This document shows positions 17,655 through 26,644 of a stretch of 64,000 bases of DNA, in pieces. Each line of letters starts with the position of its first letter. Position 1 is the stretch's first letter. This DNA is from Bacillota bacterium (GTDB lineage: Bacteria; Bacillota; Clostridia; Acetivibrionales; DTU013), in contig JAEYRB010000035.1 of NCBI GenBank assembly GCA_023409735.1, forward strand, positions 1 to 64,000. Direction: 5' to 3'. The notes beneath the pieces are model-generated. The model ran no database searches, was not told the DNA's origin, and was given only the letters and a program-made list of their open reading frames with translations. The translations under genes were made by a program, and so were the position numbers.

Positions 17655-19238
17655 ATGGATAAAAGAAAAGCTGCAATTATAATATCCTCGATAGTGCTAA
17701 TTCTGGTGGTTGTTTTGGTGTTTGTAGATAAATTAATCATAAATAGGGCCCGCGGAAATGTGCAGGATACTCAGGCAAGTATAGTAACCGAAGCAGGAAT
17801 GAAAAATGATGACAACAGTACAGGTGAAGGTACAGTCAAGAGCATAAATAAAGGTGCTTTATCAGACGGCGTTCGTGAAACTGATGATGCATCTTCTTCT
17901 GAAGCATATAATACTGAAAGCTTGCTTAGAGACGAGATGATAAAGGTTGACGGAAACACTCCGGAATATGACATGGAGCTGCGTCTGTGTGAGAGGGCGG
18001 ATAAAGAAACTTTTTTAGAACTTAGGTACTATCTTAATGGCGCAAGTGTTATAAACGATATAGATGATGCTCAGATTCCGGAACTGAAGGAAATTTTTGA
18101 AAGCAGAAACAGTATTGGAAATAAGGAAGCTTATATAGTTAAGCAGGCGCTACTTAATCCTGTATATTCACAGCTTTATGTACTGATCTATGGATCAGCC
18201 GTTAACAAATACACGCAGGCTTCGTTATATGAAATCAACATTAATGATGCATCTGTGAATAAGCTGATGTCTTACCCCGGTGAATACGGCCAGTTGTCAT
18301 TGAACAAGGACAAAAGCCTCATGGCATATAGTTTTGGCGATCCGCCTCATATGAGCCAATATCAAGAGAACTTCCTTATTGACTTCTATGACTGCAGAAA
18401 AGCTGAGTACATCATTAAATCAAGCAGAGATGTATCAGGAAGCTTAATGGGCAGCAACAGTAATCCCAATTATCTTTACGATTATGAGTTTACTTCATGG
18501 CTAGCGCCAAGGACAGCGAGACTGAATCAGACCATCAGCTCCAAAAAGGAAGAGGAATCAGTATTGCAGCAGGGTGATGTTTTATATGATATAGACAAAA
18601 ATCTTATAATGAACTTGGATGGAAGTGCACAGGATATTTCGGCAGGGGCAGAAGGCGAGCTAACACAGCAGGGTGAAGCAGTACCACAAAACGATGAAAC
18701 TCAGCAGAGCGAAGCAGCACAGCAAAACAATGGAACGAAACAGGGTGAAGCAGCTTCTGGTACAGACAGCACACAAAATTCAGAACAGTCATCTATAGGC
18801 AACGATGCCAATACTAAAGAAACGGGCAGCACAATAAAAGGAGCAGGCAGTACCTCTAAAAAAGGCGAAAGTGAGCAGGCAAAGCTGATCAAGAGCTTTT
18901 ATTCATATCTGGAATCAGAAGATGATTACAAAAAAGCAATGGAATTGCTTGATAAGGATTTCGTCTTCAGGATGGAGCTGCTTAAGCAATTCGGTGTTGA
19001 GTATATTGTAAAGAGCGATTTTGATGCACAGGAAGCATCAATGTATAGTCAATTGCTAAAAGCAGCAAAGTTTGATACAATTGCCAAGGAAGAATTAAAA
19101 GATGGGATTTATACGATAGACTACTATCATTTTCTTGGTTTAAACAGCGATTCGCAGCTGAGACAGCTAATGATAGCACGTATGAAGAAATCAGACGGCT
19201 TATGGAGAATTATTTCGATTGAGGAAGGTAAAGAGTAA
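17655..19238 (+). CDS. Membrane-anchored protein with low-complexity linker, unknown function
   Basis: This 527-residue protein is unrecognised. The start is ATG 17655 after ACGGAGGTT; an earlier in-frame ATG (17616) lacks such a site. Residues about 4-28 form one hydrophobic signal-anchor helix (KAAIIISSIVLILVVVLVF), so the rest is predicted outside the cell. An N-terminal globular region (about 100-320) precedes a Gln/Glu/Thr/Ser-rich linker (about 330-415) with repeated GEA-QQN-type motifs, then a C-terminal domain of about 110 residues starting AKLIKSFYSYLESEDDYKKAMELL that could be an NTF2-like or helical fold. It overlaps tcdA by one base, so the two are co-translated. Confidence 0.75.
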   Translation: MDKRKAAIIISSIVLILVVVLVFVDKLIINRARGNVQDTQASIVTEAGMKNDDNSTGEGTVKSINKGALSDGVRETDDASSSEAYNTESLLRDEMIKVDGNTPEYDMELRLCERADKETFLELRYYLNGASVINDIDDAQIPELKEIFESRNSIGNKEAYIVKQALLNPVYSQLYVLIYGSAVNKYTQASLYEININDASVNKLMSYPGEYGQLSLNKDKSLMAYSFGDPPHMSQYQENFLIDFYDCRKAEYIIKSSRDVSGSLMGSNSNPNYLYDYEFTSWLAPRTARLNQTISSKKEEESVLQQGDVLYDIDKNLIMNLDGSAQDISAGAEGELTQQGEAVPQNDETQQSEAAQQNNGTKQGEAASGTDSTQNSEQSSIGNDANTKETGSTIKGAGSTSKKGESEQAKLIKSFYSYLESEDDYKKAMELLDKDFVFRMELLKQFGVEYIVKSDFDAQEASMYSQLLKAAKFDTIAKEELKDGIYTIDYYHFLGLNSDSQLRQLMIARMKKSDGLWRIISIEEGKE

Positions 19239-20185
19239 TGCAGCATGCATTTTCAAGATTTGAAATGCTGGTGGGACCCGATGCCATAGATAAACTAAAG
19301 AGAAGCAGAGTGGCTGTATTCGGAGTCGGCGGTGTTGGCAGCTTTGTAGTGGAGGGATTGGCACGAAGCGGTATTGGCAGGTTTGTGCTTATAGATAATG
19401 ATGTTATTTGCGAGAGTAATATAAACAGGCAGCTGCAAGCTACGACAAAAACTATAGGACGAGCCAAGGTAGATGTAATGAAGGAGAGAATTCTTGACAT
19501 CAATCCTGAAGCTGAGGTAGAGACCCATCAGCTTTTTTATCTGCCAGGAACATCAGACGAGCTTCTTGACGACCATATAGATTATATCGTTGATGCAATC
19601 GACACAGTTACTGCAAAGGTAGATCTTGTTATGAAGGCCAGAGAAATGGGTATACCAATCATATGCAGTATGGGGACCGGCAATAAGTTTGACCCTACAA
19701 AGCTTTGCATTACCGATATAAGCAAGACCTCTATCGATCCTCTTGCAAGAGTTATGAGGAAGGAACTTAGGGATAGAGGCATAAAATCATTAAAGGTGCT
19801 GTTCTCAACTGAAGTTCCGGCTGCAGTTCTCCAGCCTGCCGAAGAGGAAGAGGATTGGAAGATAGAACAAGACAAGTGCAGAATTTGTGATAGCAGACAT
19901 GGGAAGAAAGAAATAGTAAGTGTTGAGAGCAGCAATCAAGAGAGTGGACAAGATGAAGTCAGTAATCACGAGAGTGGACAGAACGAGAACAGAAGCATTG
20001 ATGCCATTAAGCAAGAGTGCGACAGTGGCGAGTGCATGCAAGGAAATGTCAACATTATGAATATTTCCAACAGCATTAGCGGTAACAAAAAACGCAGGGG
20101 AATTCCAGGCAGTACAGCATTTGTTCCTCCTGCAGCAGGACTTCTAATAGCCAGTGAGGTCGTGAAAGACATCATCGGAAAATGA
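19238..20185 (+). CDS. tcdA: tRNA threonylcarbamoyladenosine dehydratase (TcdA/CsdL, ThiF superfamily)
   Basis: TcdA uses ATP to cyclise the t6A modification of tRNA to ct6A. The E1/ThiF-like fold is clear: GVGGVGSFVVEGLARSG (ATP-binding loop, about residues 28-44), DNDVICESNINRQ (conserved Asp/Arg), DAIDTVTAKVDL, and CSMGTGNKFDPT. The C-terminus ends FVPPAAGLLIASEVVKDII. An unusual hydrophilic insert of about 60 residues (around 225-285) separates ICDSRHGK from GIPGSTAF and contains two near-copies of a SN-ESGQ-E motif; it is probably a disordered loop. The ATG overlaps the preceding stop (TAATG). At 315 residues it is longer than usual because of the insert. Confidence 0.9.
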   Translation: MQHAFSRFEMLVGPDAIDKLKRSRVAVFGVGGVGSFVVEGLARSGIGRFVLIDNDVICESNINRQLQATTKTIGRAKVDVMKERILDINPEAEVETHQLFYLPGTSDELLDDHIDYIVDAIDTVTAKVDLVMKAREMGIPIICSMGTGNKFDPTKLCITDISKTSIDPLARVMRKELRDRGIKSLKVLFSTEVPAAVLQPAEEEEDWKIEQDKCRICDSRHGKKEIVSVESSNQESGQDEVSNHESGQNENRSIDAIKQECDSGECMQGNVNIMNISNSISGNKKRRGIPGSTAFVPPAAGLLIASEVVKDIIGK

Positions 20186-20257
20186 CACTTGGATATAGCT
20201 GGCATGAACAACTGTAAAATTGTTTACGTAAGAAAGGATAGGTAATAGAATAGGTAT

Positions 20258-20926
20258 ATGTTTGAGAATAGGATTACAATATTTACTGGACATTTTGGAA
20301 GCGGCAAAACTGAAGTAGCAGTTAATTACGCTGTTAAGCTTGCTCAGACGGGAAGAAAGACCGCAATTGTCGATTTTGATATCGTCAATCCGTTTTTTCG
20401 TACAGCTGATGCCAGAGATATGCTGGAATCAAGAGGTATAAAGGTGGTTACCCCAGTTTATGCTAATACAAATGTCGATGTTCCTTCACTTCCGGCTGAA
20501 ATCAGCTCGCTGTTTGATGATAAAAGCTATAGCGTAGTTCTTGATGTTGGCGGAGACGACCTGGGTGCAAGGGTGCTTTCCAGGTATAAAGCTGAAATTA
20601 CTTCTGATGACTATATACATTATTTTGTAATAAATACAAGGCGGCCAATGACAAGGAATGTTGACGAGATCATGATAATGCATTCTGAAATAGAGGAGAG
20701 CTCCGGCATAAAGGTGGATAAGCTGGTGAATAATACAAATCTTCTTGGAGCCAGTACTTCTGATGTATTAAAAGAAGGCTCTGATATTATTGCAGAGGTC
20801 TCATCGAGATTATCCATACCTGTTGGTCTTATAAGCGGACTTGAGCCTGTTTTAAAATCTTACAGTAGAGACGAGAGTGTTGAGAGGCTATACCTTGATA
20901 AATTTATAAAGCTGCCTTGGGAGTAA
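20258..20926 (+). CDS. P-loop ATPase of the MinD/CobQ type
   Basis: This 222-residue cytoplasmic protein has a Walker A motif GHFGSGKTEVAVNYA near residue 11, a switch-type DFDIVNPFFRTAD near residue 40 and a Walker B-like LDVGGDDLGA near residue 95. The layout matches CobQ/CobB/MinD/ParA nucleotide-binding proteins. Such a gene is often found directly before ferredoxin-dependent 2-oxoacid oxidoreductase operons in clostridia, as here, which suggests a role in cofactor or cluster handling for that complex, but this is inference from context. It ends about 230 bp before the ferredoxin subunit. It is not a plasmid-type ParA: no partner parB or centromere repeats are nearby. Confidence 0.75.
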   Translation: MFENRITIFTGHFGSGKTEVAVNYAVKLAQTGRKTAIVDFDIVNPFFRTADARDMLESRGIKVVTPVYANTNVDVPSLPAEISSLFDDKSYSVVLDVGGDDLGARVLSRYKAEITSDDYIHYFVINTRRPMTRNVDEIMIMHSEIEESSGIKVDKLVNNTNLLGASTSDVLKEGSDIIAEVSSRLSIPVGLISGLEPVLKSYSRDESVERLYLDKFIKLPWE

Positions 20927-21153
20927 GCAAAGAACTGTGTGAATTATTTGAGATTGATGATAAAATACTTAGAGTTAATTGAAAAAATAGATCAATGAGG
21001 CATTTGAAATAGGCAAAACTTTTATTTATCCTTTAAAATAGTTAAAAAATAGATAGAAAATAAAAAACATGTATAAAAAGCAATGTTTTTTACTTGAATT
21101 GGCGTTCTTTGAAATATATAATGAAAAAATCGTCTAAGAATGTGAGGTGCGAT

Positions 21154-21360
21154 ATGGCAAAGGTTACTTTTAATGAAGATCGTTGCAAGGGCTGTAAACT
21201 ATGTACAACTGTATGCCCAAAAAAAATTGTAATTATAGATACAGAAAAGCTTAACCTTAAGGGCTTTCACCCGGCAACCGTCAAAGAAGTAGATAAGTGT
21301 ATAGGCTGTTGCTTCTGCGCCACGATTTGTCCTGATTGCGTTATTGAAGTAGAGAAGTAA
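21154..21360 (+). CDS. korD: Ferredoxin-type subunit of 2-oxoacid:ferredoxin oxidoreductase
   Basis: This 68-residue protein binds two 4Fe-4S clusters through the motifs CKGCKLCTTVCP and CIGCCFCATICP. It is the delta subunit that passes electrons within the oxidoreductase encoded downstream. The start is ATG 21154 after GTGAGGTG; an upstream in-frame reading from 21094 has no RBS. The alpha subunit gene follows after 17 bp behind a GGGGGG site, so the four subunits are co-transcribed in the order delta-alpha-beta-gamma, a common clostridial arrangement. Confidence 0.92.
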   Translation: MAKVTFNEDRCKGCKLCTTVCPKKIVIIDTEKLNLKGFHPATVKEVDKCIGCCFCATICPDCVIEVEK

Positions 21361-21377
21361 TAAGGGGGGAGCATATC

Positions 21378-22433
21378 ATGGGAGAGAAAATTTTAATGAA
21401 GGGAAACGAGGTAATAGCAGAAGCTGCATTAAGAGCAGGCTGCAGGTATTATTTCGGTTATCCTATAACACCTCAGACAGAGGTAGCACATTATTTTGCT
21501 AAAAAAATGTCACAATATGGTGGCACATTTATACAGGCTGAAAGTGAAATTGCAGCAATGAATATGGTTTATGGAGCAGCAAGCGCTGGCGCCAGAACTA
21601 TGACGTCTTCGTCCAGCCCGGGAATCAGTTTGAAGCAGGAGGCAATATCCTATGCCGCATGTGCAGAGCTGCCTGCGGTGGTGGTGAATATTGTAAGAGC
21701 AGGCCCGGGACTCGGTGGTATTCTTGCGGCTCAATGTGACTATTTCCAGGCAACAAAGGGCGGCGGACATGGCGATTACAGAATGGTAGTGCTTGCACCA
21801 AGCAGCATCCAGGAGTTGTATGAGCTGACTGTTGAAGCTTTTAATATTGCTGATAAATACAGGACCCTCTGTATGATAATGGGTGACGGTATGCTCGGCC
21901 AGATGATGGAGGGCGTTGAATTCAAAGAAAAAGAAGAGTTCTATCAAGCTGATAAGAGCTGGGCTACAACAGGCACGGAAATGAAGAGGGAGCATAACAT
22001 TATTACTTCTATATATATAGATCCTGAGGTGCTTGAGAAGCATAACCAGAAGCTGCAAGCTAAATATAAGACAATAACTGAAAATGAGACCCGTGTAGAG
22101 ACATATAACTGTGAAGGTGCAGATGTAATAGTAGCTGCATATGGTACTATTTCAAGAATCGTCAAGAACGTTATAAAGGCAGCTGAAAAGGAAGGTATAA
22201 AGGTTGGACTTATAAGGCCAATTACTTTATGGCCGTTCCCAAAGGAAGCCTTTGAGAAGTATGCAGAAGCTCCCAAAGCATTTCTTTCAGTGGAATTGAG
22301 TGCAGGTCAGATGGTGGAGGATGTAAGGCTTTCTGTTAACGGAAAGAGACCGGTATACTTCCATGGAAGAATGGGTGGCATGATTCCCACACAGAAGGAA
22401 ATATTGGATAAAATAAAGGAAATATTGAAGTAA
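21378..22433 (+). CDS. korA: 2-oxoacid:ferredoxin oxidoreductase alpha subunit (KorA/VorB-like)
   Basis: This subunit forms part of the substrate/thiamine-diphosphate site of the ferredoxin-dependent enzyme that oxidatively decarboxylates a 2-oxoacid to its acyl-CoA. The 351-residue product starts MGEKILMKGNEVIAEAALRAGCRYYFGYPITPQTE, with the conserved GNEA-like region and YPITP. EAEIAAM-type residues (QAESEIAAMNMVYGA) and TSSSSPGISL follow, and a transketolase C-terminal-like domain (VIVAAYGTISRIV) is at the end. Family resemblance is closest to branched-chain/2-oxoglutarate enzymes (Vor/Kor) rather than pyruvate, but substrate cannot be fixed from sequence. It lies 13 bp upstream of the beta subunit. 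Confidence 0.92.
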   Translation: MGEKILMKGNEVIAEAALRAGCRYYFGYPITPQTEVAHYFAKKMSQYGGTFIQAESEIAAMNMVYGAASAGARTMTSSSSPGISLKQEAISYAACAELPAVVVNIVRAGPGLGGILAAQCDYFQATKGGGHGDYRMVVLAPSSIQELYELTVEAFNIADKYRTLCMIMGDGMLGQMMEGVEFKEKEEFYQADKSWATTGTEMKREHNIITSIYIDPEVLEKHNQKLQAKYKTITENETRVETYNCEGADVIVAAYGTISRIVKNVIKAAEKEGIKVGLIRPITLWPFPKEAFEKYAEAPKAFLSVELSAGQMVEDVRLSVNGKRPVYFHGRMGGMIPTQKEILDKIKEILK

Positions 22434-22446
22434 GGGGGGAAAGGCT

Positions 22447-23193
22447 ATGGCTATAGTATTTCAAAGACCTCATGCATTGAGAGAAACACCGCTGCATTAC
22501 TGTCCGGGGTGTACTCATGGAATAATTCACAGGATTATTGCAGAGGTTATAGATGAATTGGGTATAGAAGGCAGTACAGTAGGCGTTTCTCCTGTTGGAT
22601 GCGCATACAACAATTATCTCTATTTTAACTGTGACATGGTACAAGCTGCACACGGGAGAGCTCCTGCAGTTGCTACAGGCATCAAGCGCGTTAAGCCGGA
22701 AAACATGGTTTTCACATATCAGGGAGACGGTGATCTGGCGTCCATAGGAACTGCTGAAATCGTACATGCTGCAAACAGAGGAGAGAAAATAACTACTATA
22801 TTTATAAATAATGCAATCTACGGTATGACATCAGGACAGATGGCACCTACAACGCTACTTGGTCAGGTAACTACAACATCTCCTTTTGGAAGAAAGCCTG
22901 AGGTAGAGGGTTATCCTATCAATATGAGCGAGATGCTTGCCACACTGAAGGGTGCTGTATATGTTGAGAGAGTCTCAATGCATGACATAAAGAATATAAA
23001 GAATGCAAAGAGCGCAATAAAGAAGGCATTTAAGGTACAGCAGGCCGGACTGGGCTTCTCTATCGTAGAGGTTCTTTCAAGCTGCCCAACAAACTGGGGG
23101 TTAGATCCTTTACAGTCATTGAAGTGGATCGAGGAAAAGATGATACCCCAATATCCTCTTGGTAATTTCAAGGGAAAGGATTTGGAGGTGTAG
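22447..23193 (+). CDS. korB: 2-oxoacid:ferredoxin oxidoreductase beta subunit (thiamine diphosphate-binding)
   Basis: The beta subunit binds thiamine diphosphate and Mg2+. The 248-residue product contains HYCPGCTHGIIHRI near the N-terminus and the ThDP motif GDGDLASIGTAEIVHAANRGEKITTIFINNAIYGMTSGQ in the middle (about residues 97-136; split here: GDGDLASIG, then NNAIYGMTSGQ). Together with alpha it forms the catalytic core. GGGGGGAAAGG precedes its ATG and its stop lies 4 bp before the gamma subunit start, consistent with one operon. Confidence 0.93.
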   Translation: MAIVFQRPHALRETPLHYCPGCTHGIIHRIIAEVIDELGIEGSTVGVSPVGCAYNNYLYFNCDMVQAAHGRAPAVATGIKRVKPENMVFTYQGDGDLASIGTAEIVHAANRGEKITTIFINNAIYGMTSGQMAPTTLLGQVTTTSPFGRKPEVEGYPINMSEMLATLKGAVYVERVSMHDIKNIKNAKSAIKKAFKVQQAGLGFSIVEVLSSCPTNWGLDPLQSLKWIEEKMIPQYPLGNFKGKDLEV

Positions 23194-23197
23194 GCTT

Positions 23198-23731
23198 ATG
23201 ACTCAGACTGAAATTATTATATCAGGCTTCGGTGGTCAGGGAATACAGGCAGCAGGAAAGTTAATAGCATATTCCGGAATGCTTGAAGGTAAGTTTGTAT
23301 CATTTCTGCCATCCTATGGCCCTGAAATGAGAGGCGGAACCTCCAATTGCCATGTTATAGTTTCGGAAGACCCTGTAGGCTCGCCTATAATTAATAATGC
23401 TACAGTGTTAGTAGCTATGAACCGGCCTTCATTAGACAAGTTCGAAAAAATTGTCGTCCCCGGTGGAATAATACTGGTGGACAGCTCACTTGTTGATAGA
23501 AGCCCTGAGCGCAGTGATGTTAAGGTGTTTCAGATACCTGCCACCCAGATAGCTTCAGATATGGGAAATCTTGCATTTGCAAATATCATTATGCTTGGAA
23601 AGCTTCTTCATGAAACCGGAGCAGTATCAAGTGAATACTTTGAAAAAGGTTTGAAAAAAATACTTCCTCCCAAAAAGCACAGCCTTATACCGGAAGAAAT
23701 GAAGGCTCTTGAGCTTGGGATGAATTATTAA
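23198..23731 (+). CDS. korC: 2-oxoacid:ferredoxin oxidoreductase gamma subunit
   Basis: The gamma subunit completes the four-part oxidoreductase. The 177-residue product starts MTQTEIIISGFGGQGIQAAGK, the family signature, followed by SFLPSYGPEMRGGTSNCHVIVSE, a conserved CoA/interface region. The start is ATG 23198, 4 bp after the beta stop and downstream of GGAGGTG inside the beta gene; a longer reading from 23159 overlaps the beta gene out of frame. It is the last gene of the operon and no clear terminator follows. Confidence 0.93.
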   Translation: MTQTEIIISGFGGQGIQAAGKLIAYSGMLEGKFVSFLPSYGPEMRGGTSNCHVIVSEDPVGSPIINNATVLVAMNRPSLDKFEKIVVPGGIILVDSSLVDRSPERSDVKVFQIPATQIASDMGNLAFANIIMLGKLLHETGAVSSEYFEKGLKKILPPKKHSLIPEEMKALELGMNY

Positions 23732-23744
23732 TGGGTTGAACGAA

Positions 23745-24065
23745 TTAATGTCCGTAACTTACAGCCTGCATGGGTGAATTGTAGGATATTTCCTCTAAGG
23801 TATATCCGGAAAAATTATGCTCATGTAGGCTGTTGTTTTCAAGAACGCCTTCCATTCTATGGACATGACCATTTTCAGTTTTTATCGGCAAACCGGTAAT
23901 ACCGCTAAAATAATGGGTATGATTATTATATGATGAAATGCCGTAATAGTAATGAAAATGGAAACCATCTATACCGATCATGTTGCCTGCAAACCCCAAA
24001 AGCTTATGTGTATGTCCATTTTCCTCAACACAATCAAATTTATACTTGTGCATATGAGAATTCAT
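23745..24065 (-). CDS. YmaF-like histidine-rich protein
   Basis: This 106-residue protein resembles the small YmaF family of Firmicutes. It is strikingly histidine-rich: HMHKY, NGHTHK, GFHFHYYY, NNHTHYF, NGHVHRM and NSLHEHNF recur with regular HxH spacing, so it may bind metal. It has no signal peptide. The repeated 'GHxH' modules suggest internal duplication of a roughly 25-residue unit. It is convergent with the oxidoreductase operon, ending 13 bp from korC. The RBS GGGAGGC precedes the ATG on the minus strand. The function is unknown; metal storage or a spore/coat-related role are guesses. Confidence 0.75.
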   Translation of the reverse strand: MNSHMHKYKFDCVEENGHTHKLLGFAGNMIGIDGFHFHYYYGISSYNNHTHYFSGITGLPIKTENGHVHRMEGVLENNSLHEHNFSGYTLEEISYNSPMQAVSYGH

Positions 24066-24353
24066 AAAGTGCCTCCCATTTAGTTCAACTTATTAATTAA
24101 TATTTTGCGCACAAATATAGCCATTATGACTTACATTATTTGTTATAGGGTGATTAGTACATAAGTAATTTATATTTAGAAGAACAAATGTGTACAAAAC
24201 ATCGTCAAATTATTACATGTTACATAATGAAAAATGGTATTATTATATTATCTAAAAAGGTCTACATATACCGGTTGTTTTATTGGAAATGATTGTTTGA
24301 ACATTTGCAATATGGTAATATATACCAAATGACAAGCATTAAGGAGATTTGAT

Positions 24354-25172
24354 ATGAAGCAATTAATTGCCGGTATCATTTCTGTATTTCTGATAATCTT
24401 TACAGCTGGCTGCGGTGAGGACGAAGTAAGTGTTATAAAAAGAACGGCAGAATATGGTGAAAAAACTGTAAAAGTAGAATTGCCAATAAAGCTAAATATT
24501 GATTGTTTCTGCAGCAATATTGAGATTTATTGCTGGAATAAGCAGGAGGTAAAATTTGAGTACACAAAGAGCATAACAGCCAAAATGCAGGAACAGAAGC
24601 TGAAAAAGTATCTGCAAAAAATGGACATCATTACAGATGTATCAGGCAGTGAAGTAAGCTTCAAAAGCAATTGTGAAGAGTCTGATAAGGTCAGCAGAGT
24701 ACTGGAATTGAGTATTTATATACCATATAGGACGGAAGAAGTAAGTATCAGCTGTAGAGAAGGAAAACTCAAGATATGTGACCATTTAAAGTGCAACCTG
24801 TCAGTGGAAGGTGGCATACTGGATACGATTATTAACAAATTCAGCGGCAGAGTAAATGCTAGTGTTAAGAAAGGCAATGTCAGGATTAATGCGGGGAAGC
24901 TCCTTGATGGTACAGTAATAAGTACAATTGACGGTAATGTTTATGTTAAAGCGTTGTATGAGCCATCGGGCGAATACAGCTTCTATTCTGAGAACGGTGT
25001 TCTAGATATAAATATCCCAAAGGAGCTTAATGCAAAAATAATTGACTACCTACCGGCTGACTATTATGATAATAACACAAAGGAAGGTTTTACTATTGAT
25101 ACGACAGAAACAGATACTGCCAGCTTCAGGCTTACAAGCGGAGTAGAAGGCATCAATGTAAACAGATTCTGA
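24354..25172 (+). CDS. Lipoprotein with a DUF4097-like beta-repeat domain
   Basis: The 272-residue product begins with a lipoprotein signal (hydrophobic run then FTAGC, Cys at about residue 21), so it should be anchored on the outer membrane face. The rest has the alternating hydrophobic/polar pattern of DUF4097 (putative adhesin) repeats, with stretches like SISCREGKLKICDHL and NASVKKGNVRINAGKL that suggest a right-handed beta-helix. AAGGAGA precedes ATG 24354. A CapA-like gene follows 33 bp later in the same direction, so both may be surface proteins of one operon. The domain call is by pattern only. Confidence 0.65.
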   Translation: MKQLIAGIISVFLIIFTAGCGEDEVSVIKRTAEYGEKTVKVELPIKLNIDCFCSNIEIYCWNKQEVKFEYTKSITAKMQEQKLKKYLQKMDIITDVSGSEVSFKSNCEESDKVSRVLELSIYIPYRTEEVSISCREGKLKICDHLKCNLSVEGGILDTIINKFSGRVNASVKKGNVRINAGKLLDGTVISTIDGNVYVKALYEPSGEYSFYSENGVLDINIPKELNAKIIDYLPADYYDNNTKEGFTIDTTETDTASFRLTSGVEGINVNRF

Positions 25173-25205
25173 AAATTACATTTAAATTTTTTTGGGGGAA
25201 GATAC

Positions 25206-26495
25206 ATGAAAAGAAAGTACATTATTTTACTATCTGTAATAGCAATTTTGGCTGCAGCAGTATTGTTTTTTGCAGCAAGCTTATTCTTCACAAATCTGAA
25301 TGCGGCAGCTTCTGTGTCCTCAGTTCAGGATACTGCAGAGGATAGCAGGATTAGTAATGAAGTATCAACTCAATCATCGAATGAGACATCAAATGAGTCA
25401 TCAGGTGCAGAAGCTGAGGCAGCAAATAAGGAAATTGAAGCTGCTTCATCAGGACAGGTCGATGCTGAGCAATCAAAGGAAGAAATACCTGAGCTGCGTT
25501 TCATGGCAGTTGGAGATATAATGTTGGGTAGGGGAGTTGGAGCACGTCTTAATAAAGCAGGCGGCTTCAATAAAGCGTTTGAGGATGTAGCACCATTGCT
25601 GAACAAAGGTGATGTAGTATTTGCGAACCTGGAGTCTCCGTTGACTGCCAGCACGCATAGCCTGGATCCGAGGGGCAAGATTGTGTTAAAAGCAAAGCCT
25701 GAGGCAGTAAGTGCAATAACAATGGCAGGATTTAATCTGATAAGCCTGGCCAACAATCACATGATGGACTATTATGAGAAAGGCCTTTACGACACCATGT
25801 CCATACTTGATGAGAATGGAATACTGCATGCCGGTGGCGGAAGTAATATCAATGAAGCACGCAGGCCAGCAATAATGGAGGTAAACGGCATAAAGGTCGG
25901 GCTTTTGGCTTATACAGATATGGCCGAGCTGACTTTTGCGGGAAAGCCCTATCTATCCTATGCAGCAAAGGATGAAAAATCCGGACTTGCGCCAAGAAAG
26001 TATGAACTTGCGCTTGAGGATGTAAAAAAACTGAGGGAACAGGTAGATCTGGTTGCTGTTTCATTGCATTGGGGTATTGAGGATAGCTTTAAAATAACAG
26101 CAGATCAGGTTGAATTTGCCCATAATCTTATAGATAATGGTGCAGACATAATATTAGGTCATCATCCTCACCAGTTCCAAGGCATGGAGATATATAAAGG
26201 AAAACCTATAATGTACAGTATGGGTAATTTTATTTTTGACCAGAATGATCCTGAAAATCAGGAGGGCTTCATAATAGACATGAAATATCGAGGAAGAGAG
26301 CTTGTAGAGTTTTCTGCTATTCCTGTAAGAGTAATAGAAAAGACTTACGTCAGAATTCAAACAGGAGAGAATGCCTCCGAGCTTATAAAGAGGCAGGTGG
26401 AGCTGTGCAGCGAGCTGGGTACAACATTTGATGTTGCAAATGATGCAATAACGTATGTAAATGGTGATAGTATGAAGACAGCATCTAGCAATTAA
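25206..26495 (+). CDS. CapA family (PGA_cap) metallophosphatase-fold surface protein
   Basis: This 429-residue protein starts with an uncleaved or cleaved signal helix (YIILLSVIAILAAAVLFF) and a Ser/Glu/Ala-rich linker to about residue 95. A CapA/PGA_cap domain follows: LRFMAVGDIMLGRGV, VFANLESPLT, NLISLANNHMMDY, VAVSLHWGIED and ILGHHPHQFQGMEIY, the last carrying metal-binding His residues. The family is named for poly-gamma-glutamate capsule synthesis, yet most clostridial members are stand-alone proteins of unproven role, and no capB/capC lies here. GGGGGAAGAT precedes the ATG. It is the second gene after the DUF4097-like lipoprotein. Confidence 0.88.
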   Translation: MKRKYIILLSVIAILAAAVLFFAASLFFTNLNAAASVSSVQDTAEDSRISNEVSTQSSNETSNESSGAEAEAANKEIEAASSGQVDAEQSKEEIPELRFMAVGDIMLGRGVGARLNKAGGFNKAFEDVAPLLNKGDVVFANLESPLTASTHSLDPRGKIVLKAKPEAVSAITMAGFNLISLANNHMMDYYEKGLYDTMSILDENGILHAGGGSNINEARRPAIMEVNGIKVGLLAYTDMAELTFAGKPYLSYAAKDEKSGLAPRKYELALEDVKKLREQVDLVAVSLHWGIEDSFKITADQVEFAHNLIDNGADIILGHHPHQFQGMEIYKGKPIMYSMGNFIFDQNDPENQEGFIIDMKYRGRELVEFSAIPVRVIEKTYVRIQTGENASELIKRQVELCSELGTTFDVANDAITYVNGDSMKTASSN

Positions 26496-26583
26496 TAGAT
26501 AGTTGAAAATATAACATAATTATCCAGCAAAAAACAATAAAAATAGTAAAAAGTTACAAATTAAAATAAATTTAGAAAATGTA

Positions 26584-26612
26584 TTGAAAAGTAATAGAAA
26601 ATTGTGTAATAT
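26584..26612 (+). promoter_or_regulatory. Candidate promoter for the Spo0E-like gene
   Basis: TTGAAA (26584-26589), 17-bp spacer, TAATAT (26607-26612). The transcription start would be about 25 bp before the GTGGGG ribosome binding site. Confidence 0.45.
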
Positions 26613-26644
26613 AACTGCAGTCATTATTATGTGGGGTTTAACAG

